DNA of 64,000 bases, taken from the NCBI RefSeq assembly GCF_003958645.1, contig NZ_RXLO01000001.1, positions 1 through 64,000 of the forward strand. Reading direction: 5' to 3'. The translations under genes and the position numbers were made by a program. Below, in pieces: positions 54,180 through 62,297 of this stretch; position 1 is the stretch's first letter, and each line of letters starts with the position of its first letter. The notes below the pieces were generated by a model. The model was not told where the DNA came from. It saw only the letters and a list, made by a program, of their open reading frames with translations, and searched no databases. This DNA is from Chitinophaga rhizosphaerae (GTDB lineage Bacteria > Bacteroidota > Bacteroidia > Chitinophagales > Chitinophagaceae).

Positions 54180-54187
54180 TAAATTTG
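54180..54187 (+). promoter_or_regulatory. -7 promoter element of the nucleosidase gene
   Basis: TAAATTTG matches TAnnTTTG exactly, about 40 bases before the start at 54227. No TTG is seen at a proper -33 distance. Confidence 0.45.
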
Positions 54188-54226
54188 ATATCGATTTTTT
54201 GGGGAAATATTATCAGAAGCGATTAT

Positions 54227-54847
54227 ATGAATAAAGGAAACGACGGACTGGACATCATCTCGGGGCTCATGCGGCAGGGCCCGCTGCTGGTTTTTGCCTT
54301 GCAGTCGGAGGCCGCGGGAGAATTCGACCAATACGAACCCCTGATCGTAGGGATCGGGAAAGTAAACGCCGCCTACCATCTCACCAGGTATTTACAGCAA
54401 AATCGTCCTGCCCTCATCCTGAACCTCGGTTCCGCCGGTAGTCATACTTTCGCGCGGGGCGAAGTGGTGTGTTGCACGCAGTTCATCCAGCGGGATATGG
54501 ACGTCAGGGGACTGGGTTTCCGGCTGTACGAAACGCCGCTCTCCGGCGAGGAGCCTGTATTACGGTACGGGCTTTCGGTGCCGGGGTTGCCGCAGGGTAT
54601 TTGCGGAACGGGCGACAGTTTCGAGATGGACCACAAAACGGACGATTACAACGTCATCGATATGGAGGCTTATCCGCTGGCGCTCATCGCGCGGAAGGAA
54701 GGGATCCCTTTCCTGTGCCTCAAATATATTTCTGACGGGGCAGGCGGCAATGCCGCTGAAGACTGGCAGGTGCTCGTGCATCATGCCGCCGTCGCATTTA
54801 AAAAAATCATCGGGAACTGGCTGGCAAACGCCAGCGAGCCCGCTTAA
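54227..54847 (+). CDS. Nucleoside phosphorylase-superfamily protein (nucleosidase/MTA-SAH type)
   Basis: About 206 residues from the ATG at 54227 (MNKGNDGLDIISG). The superfamily core is visible: VGIGKVNAAYHLTRYL, LILNLGSAGSH, a long loop with CGTGDSFEMDHKTDDYNVIDMEAYPLAL (the D-M-E-A motif that binds the ribose and base), and FLCLKYISDGAGGNAAEDW, where an Asp is usually catalytic. It probably cleaves methylthioadenosine, S-adenosylhomocysteine or another nucleoside. The next gene begins 12 bases after its stop. It may supply a nucleoside salvage function with no clear partner. Confidence 0.85.
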   Translation: MNKGNDGLDIISGLMRQGPLLVFALQSEAAGEFDQYEPLIVGIGKVNAAYHLTRYLQQNRPALILNLGSAGSHTFARGEVVCCTQFIQRDMDVRGLGFRLYETPLSGEEPVLRYGLSVPGLPQGICGTGDSFEMDHKTDDYNVIDMEAYPLALIARKEGIPFLCLKYISDGAGGNAAEDWQVLVHHAAVAFKKIIGNWLANASEPA

Positions 54848-54859
54848 AAACGTGTAGAT

Positions 54860-55417
54860 ATGGATTTTGCGAATTACCTGCTGATTTCGGAGCACCTCAT
54901 CAACAATCCCGAACCGCCTGCGCCGTACGATAATCCGGATTACCTGAATTACGCACGGCTCAATTGGCAAAGGCAGCAACGCTGGCTCAAAACAGGCGTG
55001 GTTTCCGACGATATGCGCGATGCCATGGCCCGCATCACCCAGCCGCAGCATTGGATCATCATTACCGAGCCCTGGTGCGGGGATGCGGCGCATAACATCC
55101 CGTTCTTCGAAAAGATCGCGGCGCTAAACCCGCTGGTGACCACCGGGTACCAGCTTCGCGATGCCGAGCCGTTTCTCATCAATCAATACCTGACCAACGG
55201 CACCAAGTCCATACCCAAGCTCATTGCGCGGGATGCGGAAGGGAAAGACCTGTTCACCTGGGGGCCCCGGCCCGCGGGATGCCAGGCTGTGTACGACCGG
55301 CTGAAAGACGAAAAGGCCGACTTCGAGCGGATGAAAACCGATATCCAGAAATGGTATAACGAAGACAAAGGGAAATCCCTCCAGCAGGAGCTGCTTTCCG
55401 TGCTCGAATATGCATAG
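54860..55417 (+). CDS. Thioredoxin-family protein with a single active-site cysteine
   Basis: A 185-residue protein with no signal peptide. The thioredoxin-like segment has IIITEPWCGDAAHNIPFFEKI, with only one cysteine in the active-site position (WCGDA), so it cannot form the usual intramolecular disulphide and may act as a monothiol or structural protein. The remaining fold (SIPKLIARDAEGKDLFTWGPRP) is typical. It starts 12 bases after the nucleosidase gene and its stop overlaps the start of the small secreted ORF that follows by 8 bases. Confidence 0.85.
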   Translation: MDFANYLLISEHLINNPEPPAPYDNPDYLNYARLNWQRQQRWLKTGVVSDDMRDAMARITQPQHWIIITEPWCGDAAHNIPFFEKIAALNPLVTTGYQLRDAEPFLINQYLTNGTKSIPKLIARDAEGKDLFTWGPRPAGCQAVYDRLKDEKADFERMKTDIQKWYNEDKGKSLQQELLSVLEYA

Positions 55418-55754
55418 CGCCGCCCGGCATATGACCCGTTCGGCAAGACTGCGCATCTTCGTACTGTTGTTGCTCAGCCTCGTGTCTGCCATGCCCGACG
55501 TTTTCCCCGACGGGGGAGGGCACCTCATGGCCAGGGCGCCCGAATCCATCCACCACGAAAACGAAATACCGGAAGCCTGCAAAGTAAGCCTGCGGCTGGA
55601 GGCAGACGCCTTTCACAAGCAACTGCGCAAACAGCAGCCTTCCGGTAATATCGCCGCTTCGCCCACGCTCGCCGCGGCCGAAATCCGCCACCAGCGTTAC
55701 GAATGGGCGCGGCCGGCTTATTATCGCCATCTCCACAGGTACAACCTGTTTTGA
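55410..55754 (+). CDS. Small hydrophobic-N-terminus protein, unknown
   Basis: A 114-residue frame with a possible signal peptide or anchor (TRSARLRIFVLLLLSLVSAMP, about residues 9-29) and a mature part without repeats or recognised motifs. An in-frame ATG at 55431 (MTRSARLRI) is an alternative start. Its overlap with the thioredoxin gene and the good codon composition support it. Confidence is moderate because the region is short. Confidence 0.5.
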   Translation: MHSAARHMTRSARLRIFVLLLLSLVSAMPDVFPDGGGHLMARAPESIHHENEIPEACKVSLRLEADAFHKQLRKQQPSGNIAASPTLAAAEIRHQRYEWARPAYYRHLHRYNLF

Positions 55755-55853
55755 CCCATCCCCGCATTTTTTTCATATACTTTCACCCGAATTTTTTTCC
55801 GCCCGTGCAAGGGCCGGGATGATTTATTTCTGTAAATTATAAACCGTTATACG

Positions 55854-56141
55854 ATGAAATGCCCGAATTGCAACGAAACGTTGCTCATGACGCAGCGCAA
55901 CAACGTGGAGATCGACTATTGCCCCAAATGCCGGGGCGTTTGGCTCGACAAAGGTGAGCTGGACAAACTGCTGGAGTTCGCCGAACGCCGATCGATGGAT
56001 GAAAACCGCCACACCGGCGAGCATCGCCGCGATGAACACCACCGGTACGACGAGCGCCGCGACAAGGATCATTACGACGACCGCCATAAATATCCCAGGA
56101 AGAAAAAAGGATTCCTGGGCGACTTTTTCGATTTCGACTGA
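55854..56141 (+). CDS. TFIIB-type zinc-ribbon protein (zf-TFIIB)
   Basis: A 95-residue protein with one N-terminal zinc ribbon: Cys3-Pro-Asn-Cys6 and Cys23-Pro-Lys-Cys26, followed by RGVWLDKGELDKLLEF, the signature of the small zf-TFIIB family. The C-terminal half is highly charged, rich in Asp, Arg and His (HRRDEHHRYDERRDKDHYDD), and ends in a basic FLGDFFDFD tail. It precedes the TerC gene by 18 bases on the same strand, so the two are one unit. Function unknown; probably protein or nucleic acid binding. Confidence 0.85.
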   Translation: MKCPNCNETLLMTQRNNVEIDYCPKCRGVWLDKGELDKLLEFAERRSMDENRHTGEHRRDEHHRYDERRDKDHYDDRHKYPRKKKGFLGDFFDFD

Positions 56142-56159
56142 ACTACTAAAAACCGATAA

Positions 56160-56933
56160 ATGGAATTCATTACACCCGACTTTGCCGAACTCGGCGTCTG
56201 GATCAGTTTGCTCACACTGTGTTTCCTGGAGATCGTGCTGGGGATCGACAACATTATTTTCATCTCCATCGTGGCGGGGAAACTGCCGGAGCACCAGCAA
56301 AGGAAGGCACGCAATATCGGTCTTACCCTCGCCATGGTGTTCAGGGTGGCGCTGCTGCTTTGTATCAACTGGATCGTGGGGCTGGTAGACCCCGTCGTTG
56401 CATTCAATTGGATCAACGGCACGGAGATCGCGCTGAGTTGGAAAGACATCATCCTGCTGGCCGGCGGCCTGTTCCTCATCGTGAAAAGCACGCTGGAGAT
56501 CCACCACAAACTGCAAGCGGAATCGCACGACGGCAATAAGAAGACACGCACGCCGCATAGCCTGGGCGCCGTACTGTTCCAGATCGTGCTGGTAGACGCG
56601 GTTTTCTCGTTCGATTCCATCCTCACGGCCGTGGGGCTTGTGGAAAACGTCATCATCATGATCATCGCCGTGATCGTTTCGATCCTGATCATGATGTTGT
56701 TCGCCGGGCCGGTTACGCGCATCATCAATAAACAACCTACGCTGCAGATGCTGGCGTTGACCTTCCTCATCGTGATCGGTGTGGTATTGATCGCCAGCGG
56801 TTTCCACCAGGAGATCAGCAAGAGCATCATCTACTCCTGCCTCGGGTTCTCACTCATCGTGGAGTTGCTGAACATCCGGCTGAGAGGAAGGAACGCGAAA
56901 AACATCGAACTGAATACCTCCGAAGTGGAGTAA
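56160..56933 (+). CDS. TerC-family membrane protein
   Basis: A 257-residue integral membrane protein with seven or eight predicted helices. The TerC signature acidic residues are visible: LEIVLGIDNIIFISI in the first helix and VLVDAVFSFDSILTAVGLV in a later one, which together form the family core (D-N-I and D-S-I). TerC proteins are linked to tellurite resistance and to metal ion (manganese) export in other bacteria. A strong bidirectional-looking terminator follows. Confidence 0.92.
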   Translation: MEFITPDFAELGVWISLLTLCFLEIVLGIDNIIFISIVAGKLPEHQQRKARNIGLTLAMVFRVALLLCINWIVGLVDPVVAFNWINGTEIALSWKDIILLAGGLFLIVKSTLEIHHKLQAESHDGNKKTRTPHSLGAVLFQIVLVDAVFSFDSILTAVGLVENVIIMIIAVIVSILIMMLFAGPVTRIINKQPTLQMLALTFLIVIGVVLIASGFHQEISKSIIYSCLGFSLIVELLNIRLRGRNAKNIELNTSEVE

Positions 56934-56951
56934 GTTGGGTACGATATCGCT

Positions 56952-56986
56952 GAATGGGCCGTCTTGGAAAGACGGCCCATTCTTTT
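56952..56986 (+). terminator. Strong terminator after the TerC gene
   Basis: GAATGGGCCGTCTT (56952-56965) pairs perfectly with AAGACGGCCCATTC (56969-56982) around a 3-base GGA loop, followed by TTTT. It ends the zf-TFIIB/TerC unit. Confidence 0.92.
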
Positions 56987-57004
56987 AAAAGAAAAATCAA
57001 AAAC

Positions 57005-57045
57005 ATAGACAGATTTGTCTATTTCAAAAAATCCATTTACATTTA
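57005..57045 (+). promoter_or_regulatory. TetR-family operator overlapping the tetR promoter
   Basis: ATAGACAGATTTGTCTAT (57005-57022) has 7-bp perfect arms with a 4-base spacer. The TTG of a Bacteroidota-type promoter (57015-57017, 20-base spacer, TACATTTA at 57038-57045) lies inside it, so a bound repressor would block transcription. A second copy of its half-site is at 57649, before the metallo-hydrolase. Confidence 0.6.
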
Positions 57046-57060
57046 CCGTAAATTCAGGAC

Positions 57061-57627
57061 ATGCAAAAAGCGGGACCGAGGGAACGGATCATGGAAACGG
57101 CCACCCGGCTGTTTTACCGCCAGGGGTTCAACAGTACGGGGATCAACCAGATACTGGAGGAGGCCAAGGTGGCGAAGGCGAGCCTGTACCAGCATTTTTC
57201 CTCCAAGGAGGATTTGGGCCTGCATTACCTGAAGGCCAGCCGGGAATCCTGGTTTGCGGGGTTGGATCAGTGGACGGGCATGAAGAAGGCGCCCGCGCAG
57301 AAAGTGGCGGCCTGTTTCGATTTCCTGGAATATGTCATGCAGCAGGAGGATTTCCTGGGCTGCAAGTTCATCAATATGCTGTCGGAAATCGGGGAAAGCT
57401 GCGCCGCAATGTATGCGGAAATATTAGCCCATAAAACGAAGCTCCGCGCGTATTTCGCGCAACTCGTCAATGATGCGCTGCCGGCCAGGGAGGGGGAAGG
57501 AGCCGGCCTGACGGCAGATGCCATCTACCTGCTCTTCGAAGGCGCCATCGTGGAAACGAAGATCTGCCGGAACACCTGGCCCATCCGGAAAGCAAGGCAA
57601 ATGTCTTTACAGCTGCTCGAACGGTAG
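57061..57627 (+). CDS. TetR/AcrR-family transcriptional regulator
   Basis: A 188-residue regulator. The N-terminal helix-turn-helix has RERIMETATRLFYRQGFNSTGINQILEEAKVAKASLYQHFSSKEDLG, the classic TetR pattern. The C-terminal part is helical, with a ligand-binding pocket expected. Its start lies 39 bases after the operator at 57005-57022, and a related half-site lies before the next gene, so it probably regulates both itself and the metallo-hydrolase. It starts 16 bases after its -7-like element. Confidence 0.93.
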   Translation: MQKAGPRERIMETATRLFYRQGFNSTGINQILEEAKVAKASLYQHFSSKEDLGLHYLKASRESWFAGLDQWTGMKKAPAQKVAACFDFLEYVMQQEDFLGCKFINMLSEIGESCAAMYAEILAHKTKLRAYFAQLVNDALPAREGEGAGLTADAIYLLFEGAIVETKICRNTWPIRKARQMSLQLLER

Positions 57628-57648
57628 CTGTTTTATTTGGGCTATTAA

Positions 57649-57669
57649 ATAGACAGACCATTCTGTATA
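57649..57669 (+). promoter_or_regulatory. Second TetR-type operator, before the metallo-hydrolase gene
   Basis: ATAGACAGA (57649-57657), 5 bases, then CTGTATA (57663-57669) repeats the left half-site of the tetR operator exactly and the right half loosely. It stands just 6 bases before the start at 57675. Confidence 0.5.
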
Positions 57670-57674
57670 ACTAT

Positions 57675-58688
57675 ATGAAAAGACGCACACTCATCAAACA
57701 AATCGCGGCCCTGTCCATTTCGCTGACGGGCGCAACAGCCGCCCAGGCGATCGTGCCCTCGGGCGCGGAAGAACCGGAAACACCTGCGTACGGAAAGGCG
57801 GAAGAGATCGCTCCAGGCGTTTTTTTCCTCAAAGGGAAAACCCGCTATTTCGAAGACGGCAATTACCAGGAAGTGGAATGCAACAACGGCTGGATCATCT
57901 TCGATGACTTCGTACTGCTGGTAGACGCCAATTTCCCCGGTTCAGGGCCGGCCATCCTCCGCGAAATACGCAGCACCACCAACAAGCCCATCCGATTTGT
58001 GTTCAATACCCATCACCACAGCGATCACCTCTACGGCAACAGCTTCTGGATGAAAGAAGGTGCCACGCCGCTGGCGCATGTGGGCGTGATGGAAGAAATC
58101 CGCAAGTACGAAACAGGTTGCTTCGGCGGGGCACCCGGCCGCTGGGAACAGGCGCAGAAACGGCGGACCGACCTCGCCGCCTGGCCGCTCCTTCCGCCTG
58201 TATTGACCTTTAGCGATACCATGGTCATAGAAGACAAGCACCGTCGCGCAGAACTGATACACCCCGGTGCGGGGCATACCCGTGGCGACGGCATCGTCTG
58301 GCTGCCGAAGGAGCAGGTGCTTTTCGCGGGAGACGCCTGCCTGAACGGGCCCTACAACCTCTTCCGTGATGCGGAGGTTTCGTCGTGGACCGGATCGTTG
58401 GAACGCATGGCTGCTTTGCAACCGAAGATCGTAGTGACGGGGCATGGCAACCTCGGCGACGGCAATACGCCACGCAACCAGCAACACTATTTTCAACTGC
58501 TGCTGGATTGGGTGAAAACAGCCAAATTAAATGGGAATACTTTCGAGGGCGTCCGGTCACAGTTGCCGGTGCTGCGCCAGCGTATCGCTGCCGATCCCGC
58601 GGCGGCGGTTTACCTCATTGCCGAACCGGAAATCGCTTCGGGTTTTTCACTCGAAAGTCATATCAAAAGGATTTTTGAAACCTTATAA
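57675..58688 (+). CDS. MBL-fold metallo-hydrolase, exported
   Basis: A 337-residue protein with an N-terminal twin-basic signal ([25 protein letters not shown]), possibly Tat-type, although the consensus RRxFLK is imperfect. The metal motif HxHxDH is His113-His114-His115-Ser-Asp117-His118. Further metal residues are expected at [10 protein letters not shown] (His near 197) and FAGDACLNG (Asp near 222), and ...[10 protein letters not shown] near 257. The whole fold matches the beta-lactamase-like hydrolases. It sits between a TetR regulator, with an operator copy before it, and a DUF1348 gene 11 bases downstream, so it is probably an inducible hydrolase. Substrate unknown. Confidence 0.88.
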   Translation: MKRRTLIKQIAALSISLTGATAAQAIVPSGAEEPETPAYGKAEEIAPGVFFLKGKTRYFEDGNYQEVECNNGWIIFDDFVLLVDANFPGSGPAILREIRSTTNKPIRFVFNTHHHSDHLYGNSFWMKEGATPLAHVGVMEEIRKYETGCFGGAPGRWEQAQKRRTDLAAWPLLPPVLTFSDTMVIEDKHRRAELIHPGAGHTRGDGIVWLPKEQVLFAGDACLNGPYNLFRDAEVSSWTGSLERMAALQPKIVVTGHGNLGDGNTPRNQQHYFQLLLDWVKTAKLNGNTFEGVRSQLPVLRQRIAADPAAAVYLIAEPEIASGFSLESHIKRIFETL

Positions 58689-58699
58689 AACAGTTAAAA

Positions 58700-59110
58700 A
58701 TGGAAAAAAGATTCCCCGTGCCGCCGTTCACCGCAGAAACGGCCCGTCAAAAAGTTCAGGCGGCGGAAGATGCCTGGAACACCCGCAATCCGGAAAAGGT
58801 AAGTTTGGCTTATTCGCCCGACACCGAATGGCGGAACCGAGATGTTTTCCTCAAGGGGCGTGAAGCCGCACGGCAGTTTCTTGCCGCCAAATGGGAAAAG
58901 GAGCTGGATTATAAGCTGCGCAAGGAGCTGTGGTCTTTCACCGACAACCGCATCGCCGTCAGGTTCGAATATGAATGGCATGACGCTGCGGGCCAGTGGT
59001 ACCGTTCCTATGGCAACGAAATGTGGGAATTCGATGCAGACGGCTATATGGAACGGCGCTACGCCAGTATCAACGATGCCCCGATCGACCCGTCGGAACG
59101 GCGGCTGTAG
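58700..59110 (+). CDS. DUF1348 (nuclear transport factor 2-like) protein
   Basis: A 136-residue protein of the DUF1348/NTF2-like group (SnoaL-type fold). Signatures are [62 protein letters not shown] and the C-terminal [17 protein letters not shown]. Related proteins are small enzymes or binding proteins that may act on aromatic or halogenated compounds. It starts 11 bases after the metallo-hydrolase and is likely regulated with it by the TetR protein. Confidence 0.9.
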   Translation: MEKRFPVPPFTAETARQKVQAAEDAWNTRNPEKVSLAYSPDTEWRNRDVFLKGREAARQFLAAKWEKELDYKLRKELWSFTDNRIAVRFEYEWHDAAGQWYRSYGNEMWEFDADGYMERRYASINDAPIDPSERRL

Positions 59111-59179
59111 CCCCGAAATCTGACACGCATCCCACAATCCGGGCATTTCATTCATCCGCCGATTGCGTAACTTTACAGC

Positions 59180-59431
59180 ATGAGCGATACACGTAAAACA
59201 CTCCCGCCAAAAGGCTCTTTCGACAGCCAGATCGTGGAACTGTTCGAGGAAAAACAGCCTGCATCGGTATTGTATGAAGATAATGGGGTAACCCGCGCCA
59301 ACGGCCTCATCGCCGCGATATTCGAAAAGGAAGGAGAAAAGTGGTTCCGGCTGATGGATGCCACGGAAATCCGCATCGGCTCCCTTATCGCCGTCAACGG
59401 TACTTTCGCGTCGGATTATTCGGAATGTTGA
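59180..59431 (+). CDS. Small soluble protein, unknown function
   Basis: An 83-residue protein (MSDTRKTLPPKGSFDSQIVELFEE) with one possible small beta barrel (VLYEDNGVTRANGLIAAIFEKEGEKWFRLMD, EIRIGSLIAVNGTFAS). The strand pattern is reminiscent of Rho-inhibitor/Rof-like or Sm-like small folds, but I cannot confirm this. It is separated from the DUF1348 gene by 69 bases and from the next gene by a terminator hairpin at 59467. Confidence 0.65.
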   Translation: MSDTRKTLPPKGSFDSQIVELFEEKQPASVLYEDNGVTRANGLIAAIFEKEGEKWFRLMDATEIRIGSLIAVNGTFASDYSEC

Positions 59432-59844
59432 TCCGCCGTACCCGGATAAAATTGCAACAAAAAGTAAAGGCCATCCATCGGGTGGCCTTATTCATTTTAT
59501 TTCCAGTGGACCTTGAAGTTCACTATGAACGGCACCTTCTTACCATGACAACGGCCGGGCACCATATAACCTAAACTCCATTGCCTTTCCGTTGTTTATT
59601 GCGGATTTTTTGAAGGACGAAGCCGGGGGACGTTTTCAACCGGTATACGGTCTTCATCGAAGATTATTTGTACCGTTACCCCGATCCCGAACGCTTACAA
59701 TGGCATACACGGAAAATTTAGAAAACCATGCGAGACAGAAAGGCCTCCATAACACCCGGATCCTTTTTCGCATCATTATTTTATCCACACCACTATAATT
59801 ATCCGGAAAATTGGGTTAAGTTAAAGTACATCAAATGTAACCCG
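59432..59844. other. Intergenic region with a terminator hairpin
   Basis: About 410 bases. A hairpin with 10-bp arms, AAGGCCATCC/GGGTGGCCTT (59467-59489, one mismatch as G-U), ends the upstream gene. Downstream open frames near 59592-59798 have poor starts and composition and were not called. The promoter of the 59845 gene probably lies near 59795-59825. Confidence 0.4.
59467..59498 (+). terminator. Terminator after the small soluble gene
   Basis: AAGGCCATCC (59467-59476) and GGGTGGCCTT (59480-59489) with a 3-base loop, followed by a T-rich run (ATTCATTTTATTT). Confidence 0.75.
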
Positions 59845-60240
59845 ATGAAGAAAATCCTGACCCTTTCCCTGGCACTGGTGTGCCTTTCCCTCAGCACAAT
59901 TTCGTTTGCCCCCGCCAAAGCCACTCCGGTGGCCCGAAAAGTAGCCATGCTCGACTTTCCGCGCGGTATCGAGTGGCAGATCAATTATTCGAGCGGCCTG
60001 CCCATGGTGGCGCTCGTATGGCCGGCTTTCAGCCAGCCGGGCCTGGGGCCGGTGTCTTTCACCTTCATGGGCGACACGCAGTACATCAATCCCACCACCA
60101 CAACGTCCATTTACTGGGCGGGAACGCAGTACACGCTGCAGCCCAACGTGATCTACACGATGAACATCGGCGGGGTGATCTATTCCTTCAAACTGGGGAC
60201 TTCAGGTTCTGGATGGTGCGTCATTACCGGGCATACCTGA
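59845..60240 (+). CDS. Small secreted protein, unknown function
   Basis: 131 residues from the ATG at 59845 (MKKILTLSLALVCLSLSTIS), which begins a signal peptide; an upstream in-frame extension (from 59728) lacks a good start. The mature part is glycine- and threonine-rich with repeated short beta motifs (YINPTTTTSIYWAGTQYTLQPNVIYTM, GSGWCVITGHT). A single cysteine is kept near the end. It may be a small adhesive or surface protein, but this is only pattern. The terminator at 60264 closes it. Confidence 0.65.
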   Translation: MKKILTLSLALVCLSLSTISFAPAKATPVARKVAMLDFPRGIEWQINYSSGLPMVALVWPAFSQPGLGPVSFTFMGDTQYINPTTTTSIYWAGTQYTLQPNVIYTMNIGGVIYSFKLGTSGSGWCVITGHT

Positions 60241-60263
60241 TCCTGACGACGGAAGAATTTCGC

Positions 60264-60293
60264 AATCCCCTGGCCATGCCGGGGGATTTTTTT
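60264..60293 (+). terminator. Terminator between the small secreted gene and the LysR gene
   Basis: AATCCCCTGG (60264-60273) pairs with CCGGGGGATT (60279-60288) through a CCATG loop, one G-U pair, followed by a T run. The LysR stop lies 10 bases further on. Confidence 0.85.
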
Positions 60294-60298
60294 ACGGG

Positions 60299-61189
60299 TC
60301 AGTCGGACTGTTTCTTCGCGAATTTCATGAACAGTTGCGCCAGTTTATGTTGCTGGCCTTGCGGGTGGATGAAGTGATATTTGCGGATAAGCTTGAACTG
60401 TTTGACGGGCAGCATGCGGAGCGTTCCGTTTTCCAGCTCGTTCTGCACGGCGCGGAGGGAGAGGAATGCGGCGCAGGGGGCTTCCCGGAGGTACGATTTG
60501 ATCCCTTCCGAGCTGCCCATGTGCATGAGGATGTTGAGATCGGTCAGCTTCAGTTCCAGTTTCTTGAGCTCGTTGACGATCACTTCCAGCGTACCGGAGC
60601 CATGCTCACGCACGAGCAGGGGGATTTTGCGGAGCTCTTCCGTAGTGAGGGGGCCTTTTCCCGGCGCTTTGAATTTTGCGTTACAAATAAGGGCGATCTC
60701 GTCTTTGGCAAGCTCGGTGTATTTGAGTTGCGGGTTGCGGGAATGCCCTTCGATGATACCCACTTCGATTTCCTTGTGCAGCAGCGCATGTTCGATCTGT
60801 TCGGTATTGCCGTTGATCAGGGAAGTGCGGATGGCAGGATGCTCCTGGTTGAAGCGCGCCAGCACGCCGGGCAGGTAATACTGGGCGATGGTGGAACTGG
60901 CGCCGATATTGAGCAGGCCGCCCTGGTCCTGCTTCAGCTGGTGGAGGTCGTATTCCATATTGCCGTACAGCAAAAAGATCTGGCTGGCGTACTGTAGCAG
61001 CAGTTTTCCGCCGGGCGTGAGCCGGATGCGGTTGCCGATCCTCTCGAACAAAGCAATGCCGAGTTGCTCCTCCAGGCCATGGATATGCTTGGTCACGGCC
61101 GGTTGGGAAATGAACAGTTCTTCCGCCGCTTTGGTGAAACTGAGCCTTTTGGCGACGGTATGGAATACTTTTAACCTGAAATCGAACAT
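60299..61189 (-). CDS. LysR-family transcriptional regulator
   Basis: 296 residues from the ATG at 61189 (MFDFRLKVFHTVAKRLSFTKAAEELFISQPAVTKHIHGLEEQLG), the usual LysR start; the frame is open to 61468 but the extra residues are not LysR-like. The N-terminal winged helix-turn-helix is followed by the substrate-binding domain with GASSTIAQYYLPGVLARF and the dimer regions. A perfect inverted repeat at 61488-61504 and a degenerate one just after it lie upstream, beyond a small membrane-protein ORF, and would be its operator. Target and inducer unknown. Confidence 0.92.
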   Translation of the reverse strand: MFDFRLKVFHTVAKRLSFTKAAEELFISQPAVTKHIHGLEEQLGIALFERIGNRIRLTPGGKLLLQYASQIFLLYGNMEYDLHQLKQDQGGLLNIGASSTIAQYYLPGVLARFNQEHPAIRTSLINGNTEQIEHALLHKEIEVGIIEGHSRNPQLKYTELAKDEIALICNAKFKAPGKGPLTTEELRKIPLLVREHGSGTLEVIVNELKKLELKLTDLNILMHMGSSEGIKSYLREAPCAAFLSLRAVQNELENGTLRMLPVKQFKLIRKYHFIHPQGQQHKLAQLFMKFAKKQSD

Positions 61190-61248
61190 GCGGTAAAAAT
61201 ACGATTTGCGGGGCAGGAAAAACAGGGATTGCGGGAGGGATGGGAGAA

Positions 61249-61419
61249 TTAGCGGGATTGATGCGCCGAAACGGCGGTGGCGGGCTGGCCGGAAGGGGCG
61301 GTTTGACCGATGATTCCCGTATTGAGCAGGAAGAGCATTACCAGGAGGAAAGTACCTGCCATTAGCAAGTAGCTGGTGTATTTGCAGCGTAGGAACGCGG
61401 GATCGGTAAGCGGTTGCAT
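61249..61419 (-). CDS. Small single-pass membrane protein (56 aa)
   Basis: 56 residues from the ATG at 61419 (MQPLTDPAFLRCKYTSYLLMAG). One transmembrane helix at about residues 17-38 (YLLMAGTFLLVMLFLLNTGIIG), followed by a short tail (QTAPSGQPATAVSAHQSR). It lies 60 bases before the LysR gene on the same strand and may be transcribed with it. Function unknown. Kept because it has a clear start, a helix and a good position next to a regulator. Confidence 0.5.
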   Translation of the reverse strand: MQPLTDPAFLRCKYTSYLLMAGTFLLVMLFLLNTGIIGQTAPSGQPATAVSAHQSR

Positions 61420-61487
61420 ATATTTTGATTTGCCCTTCAAAAGTACTGCTTGCCGCAACTGCAGGCAAATCACCAATATTGATGACG

Positions 61488-61504
61488 CATAACTTTAAGT
61501 TATG
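61488..61504 (-). promoter_or_regulatory. Perfect 17-bp inverted repeat, probable LysR operator
   Basis: CATAACTTTAAGTTATG has perfect 8-bp arms around a single T. Read as ATAAC-N5-GTTAT it fits the T-N11-A pattern of LysR boxes. The following stretch to about 61526 has a second, imperfect set of GTTAT/ATAAC half-sites. It lies upstream of the small membrane-protein ORF and the LysR gene, so it may control both. Confidence 0.55.
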
Positions 61505-61617
61505 ATAATTTAACTTACGATAACTGGAAGGAATGTCCTTTCTCTGGGGCGCATTTCGGCAGCTAAAAATGTCGTTCCAAAGGTCAAAATTGCCGGTTTG
61601 TTAACGAGGCGGCCGGG

Positions 61618-61650
61618 TTGAGCGGGAATATCGCTTTCTTTGTACCTTCG
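61618..61650 (+). promoter_or_regulatory. Probable promoter of the secreted-protein gene at 61695
   Basis: TTG (61618-61620), a 22-base spacer and TACCTTCG (61643-61650), one or two bases from the -7 consensus, about 45 bases before the start. Confidence 0.45.
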
Positions 61651-61694
61651 GGTAATTGATTATAATTGTTCAACTCCCAAAAAAATCTTCAACA

Positions 61695-62270
61695 ATGAAA
61701 GCATTACGTATGGTAATGTGCATGGCAGGCGCCCTCATGCTGGCGGCCACCGCTCATGCGCAGCGCATCCGCGTGACGGAAGGCAGCCTGGATGTCCTCA
61801 AAAACGAAAAAGAAATTAACATCGAGTTTACGTACGACAACATGAAAGTCGGCAAATTCGACAAGGAAGCCGATTACGTGGCCAGCCGGGTCAAAGACCT
61901 GAACAAGAAAGAGCCCGGCAGGGGAGACACCTGGGCCAAAGCCTGGGTAGACGACCGCAAGGCGCGCTTCGAGCCAAAATTCGAAGAGCTTTTCACACAG
62001 GTGACCGACCTCAAGTTCGCCAACAAAGCGAAGTACACCCTCATCTTCAATACCTCGTTCACCGAGCCCGGCTTCAACGTTGGCGTGATGCGCAAAAACG
62101 CTTACATCAGCGGCGAATTCACCCTCATGGAATCCGGAAAGGTGGTTGCGAAAGGCACGCTCGAAAAATCGCCCGGCAGAACGTTTTGGGACAATGATTT
62201 CGACACCGGCGAACGCATTTCGGAAGCGTATGAGATGGCTGGAAAGGCCCTCGGCCGCTACATCCGCTAG
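61695..62270 (+). CDS. Secreted protein, unknown function
   Basis: 191 residues from the ATG at 61695 (MKALRMVMCMAGALMLAATAHAQ), which begins a clear signal peptide. The mature part (about 168 residues) has strand-rich segments (EINIEFTYDNMKVG, KAKYTLIFNTSFTEPGFNVGVM, NAYISGEFTLMESGKVVAKGTL) and no recognised motif. Similar short secreted proteins are common in Bacteroidota and unannotated. A strong bidirectional hairpin follows. Confidence 0.75.
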   Translation: MKALRMVMCMAGALMLAATAHAQRIRVTEGSLDVLKNEKEINIEFTYDNMKVGKFDKEADYVASRVKDLNKKEPGRGDTWAKAWVDDRKARFEPKFEELFTQVTDLKFANKAKYTLIFNTSFTEPGFNVGVMRKNAYISGEFTLMESGKVVAKGTLEKSPGRTFWDNDFDTGERISEAYEMAGKALGRYIR

Positions 62271-62297
62271 TTTTTCCAATGGTTTAGCGCCCAAAAA

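Noticed and set aside
55410-55754. Assigning the small ORF after the thioredoxin gene to a metal-binding family on its histidines
   Set aside because: The histidines are scattered, with no fixed spacing or known motif. It is left as unknown.
59592-59798. A 68-codon plus-strand ORF in the gap before the small secreted gene
   Set aside because: No plausible start context, signal or domain, and it sits in a region that should hold a promoter.
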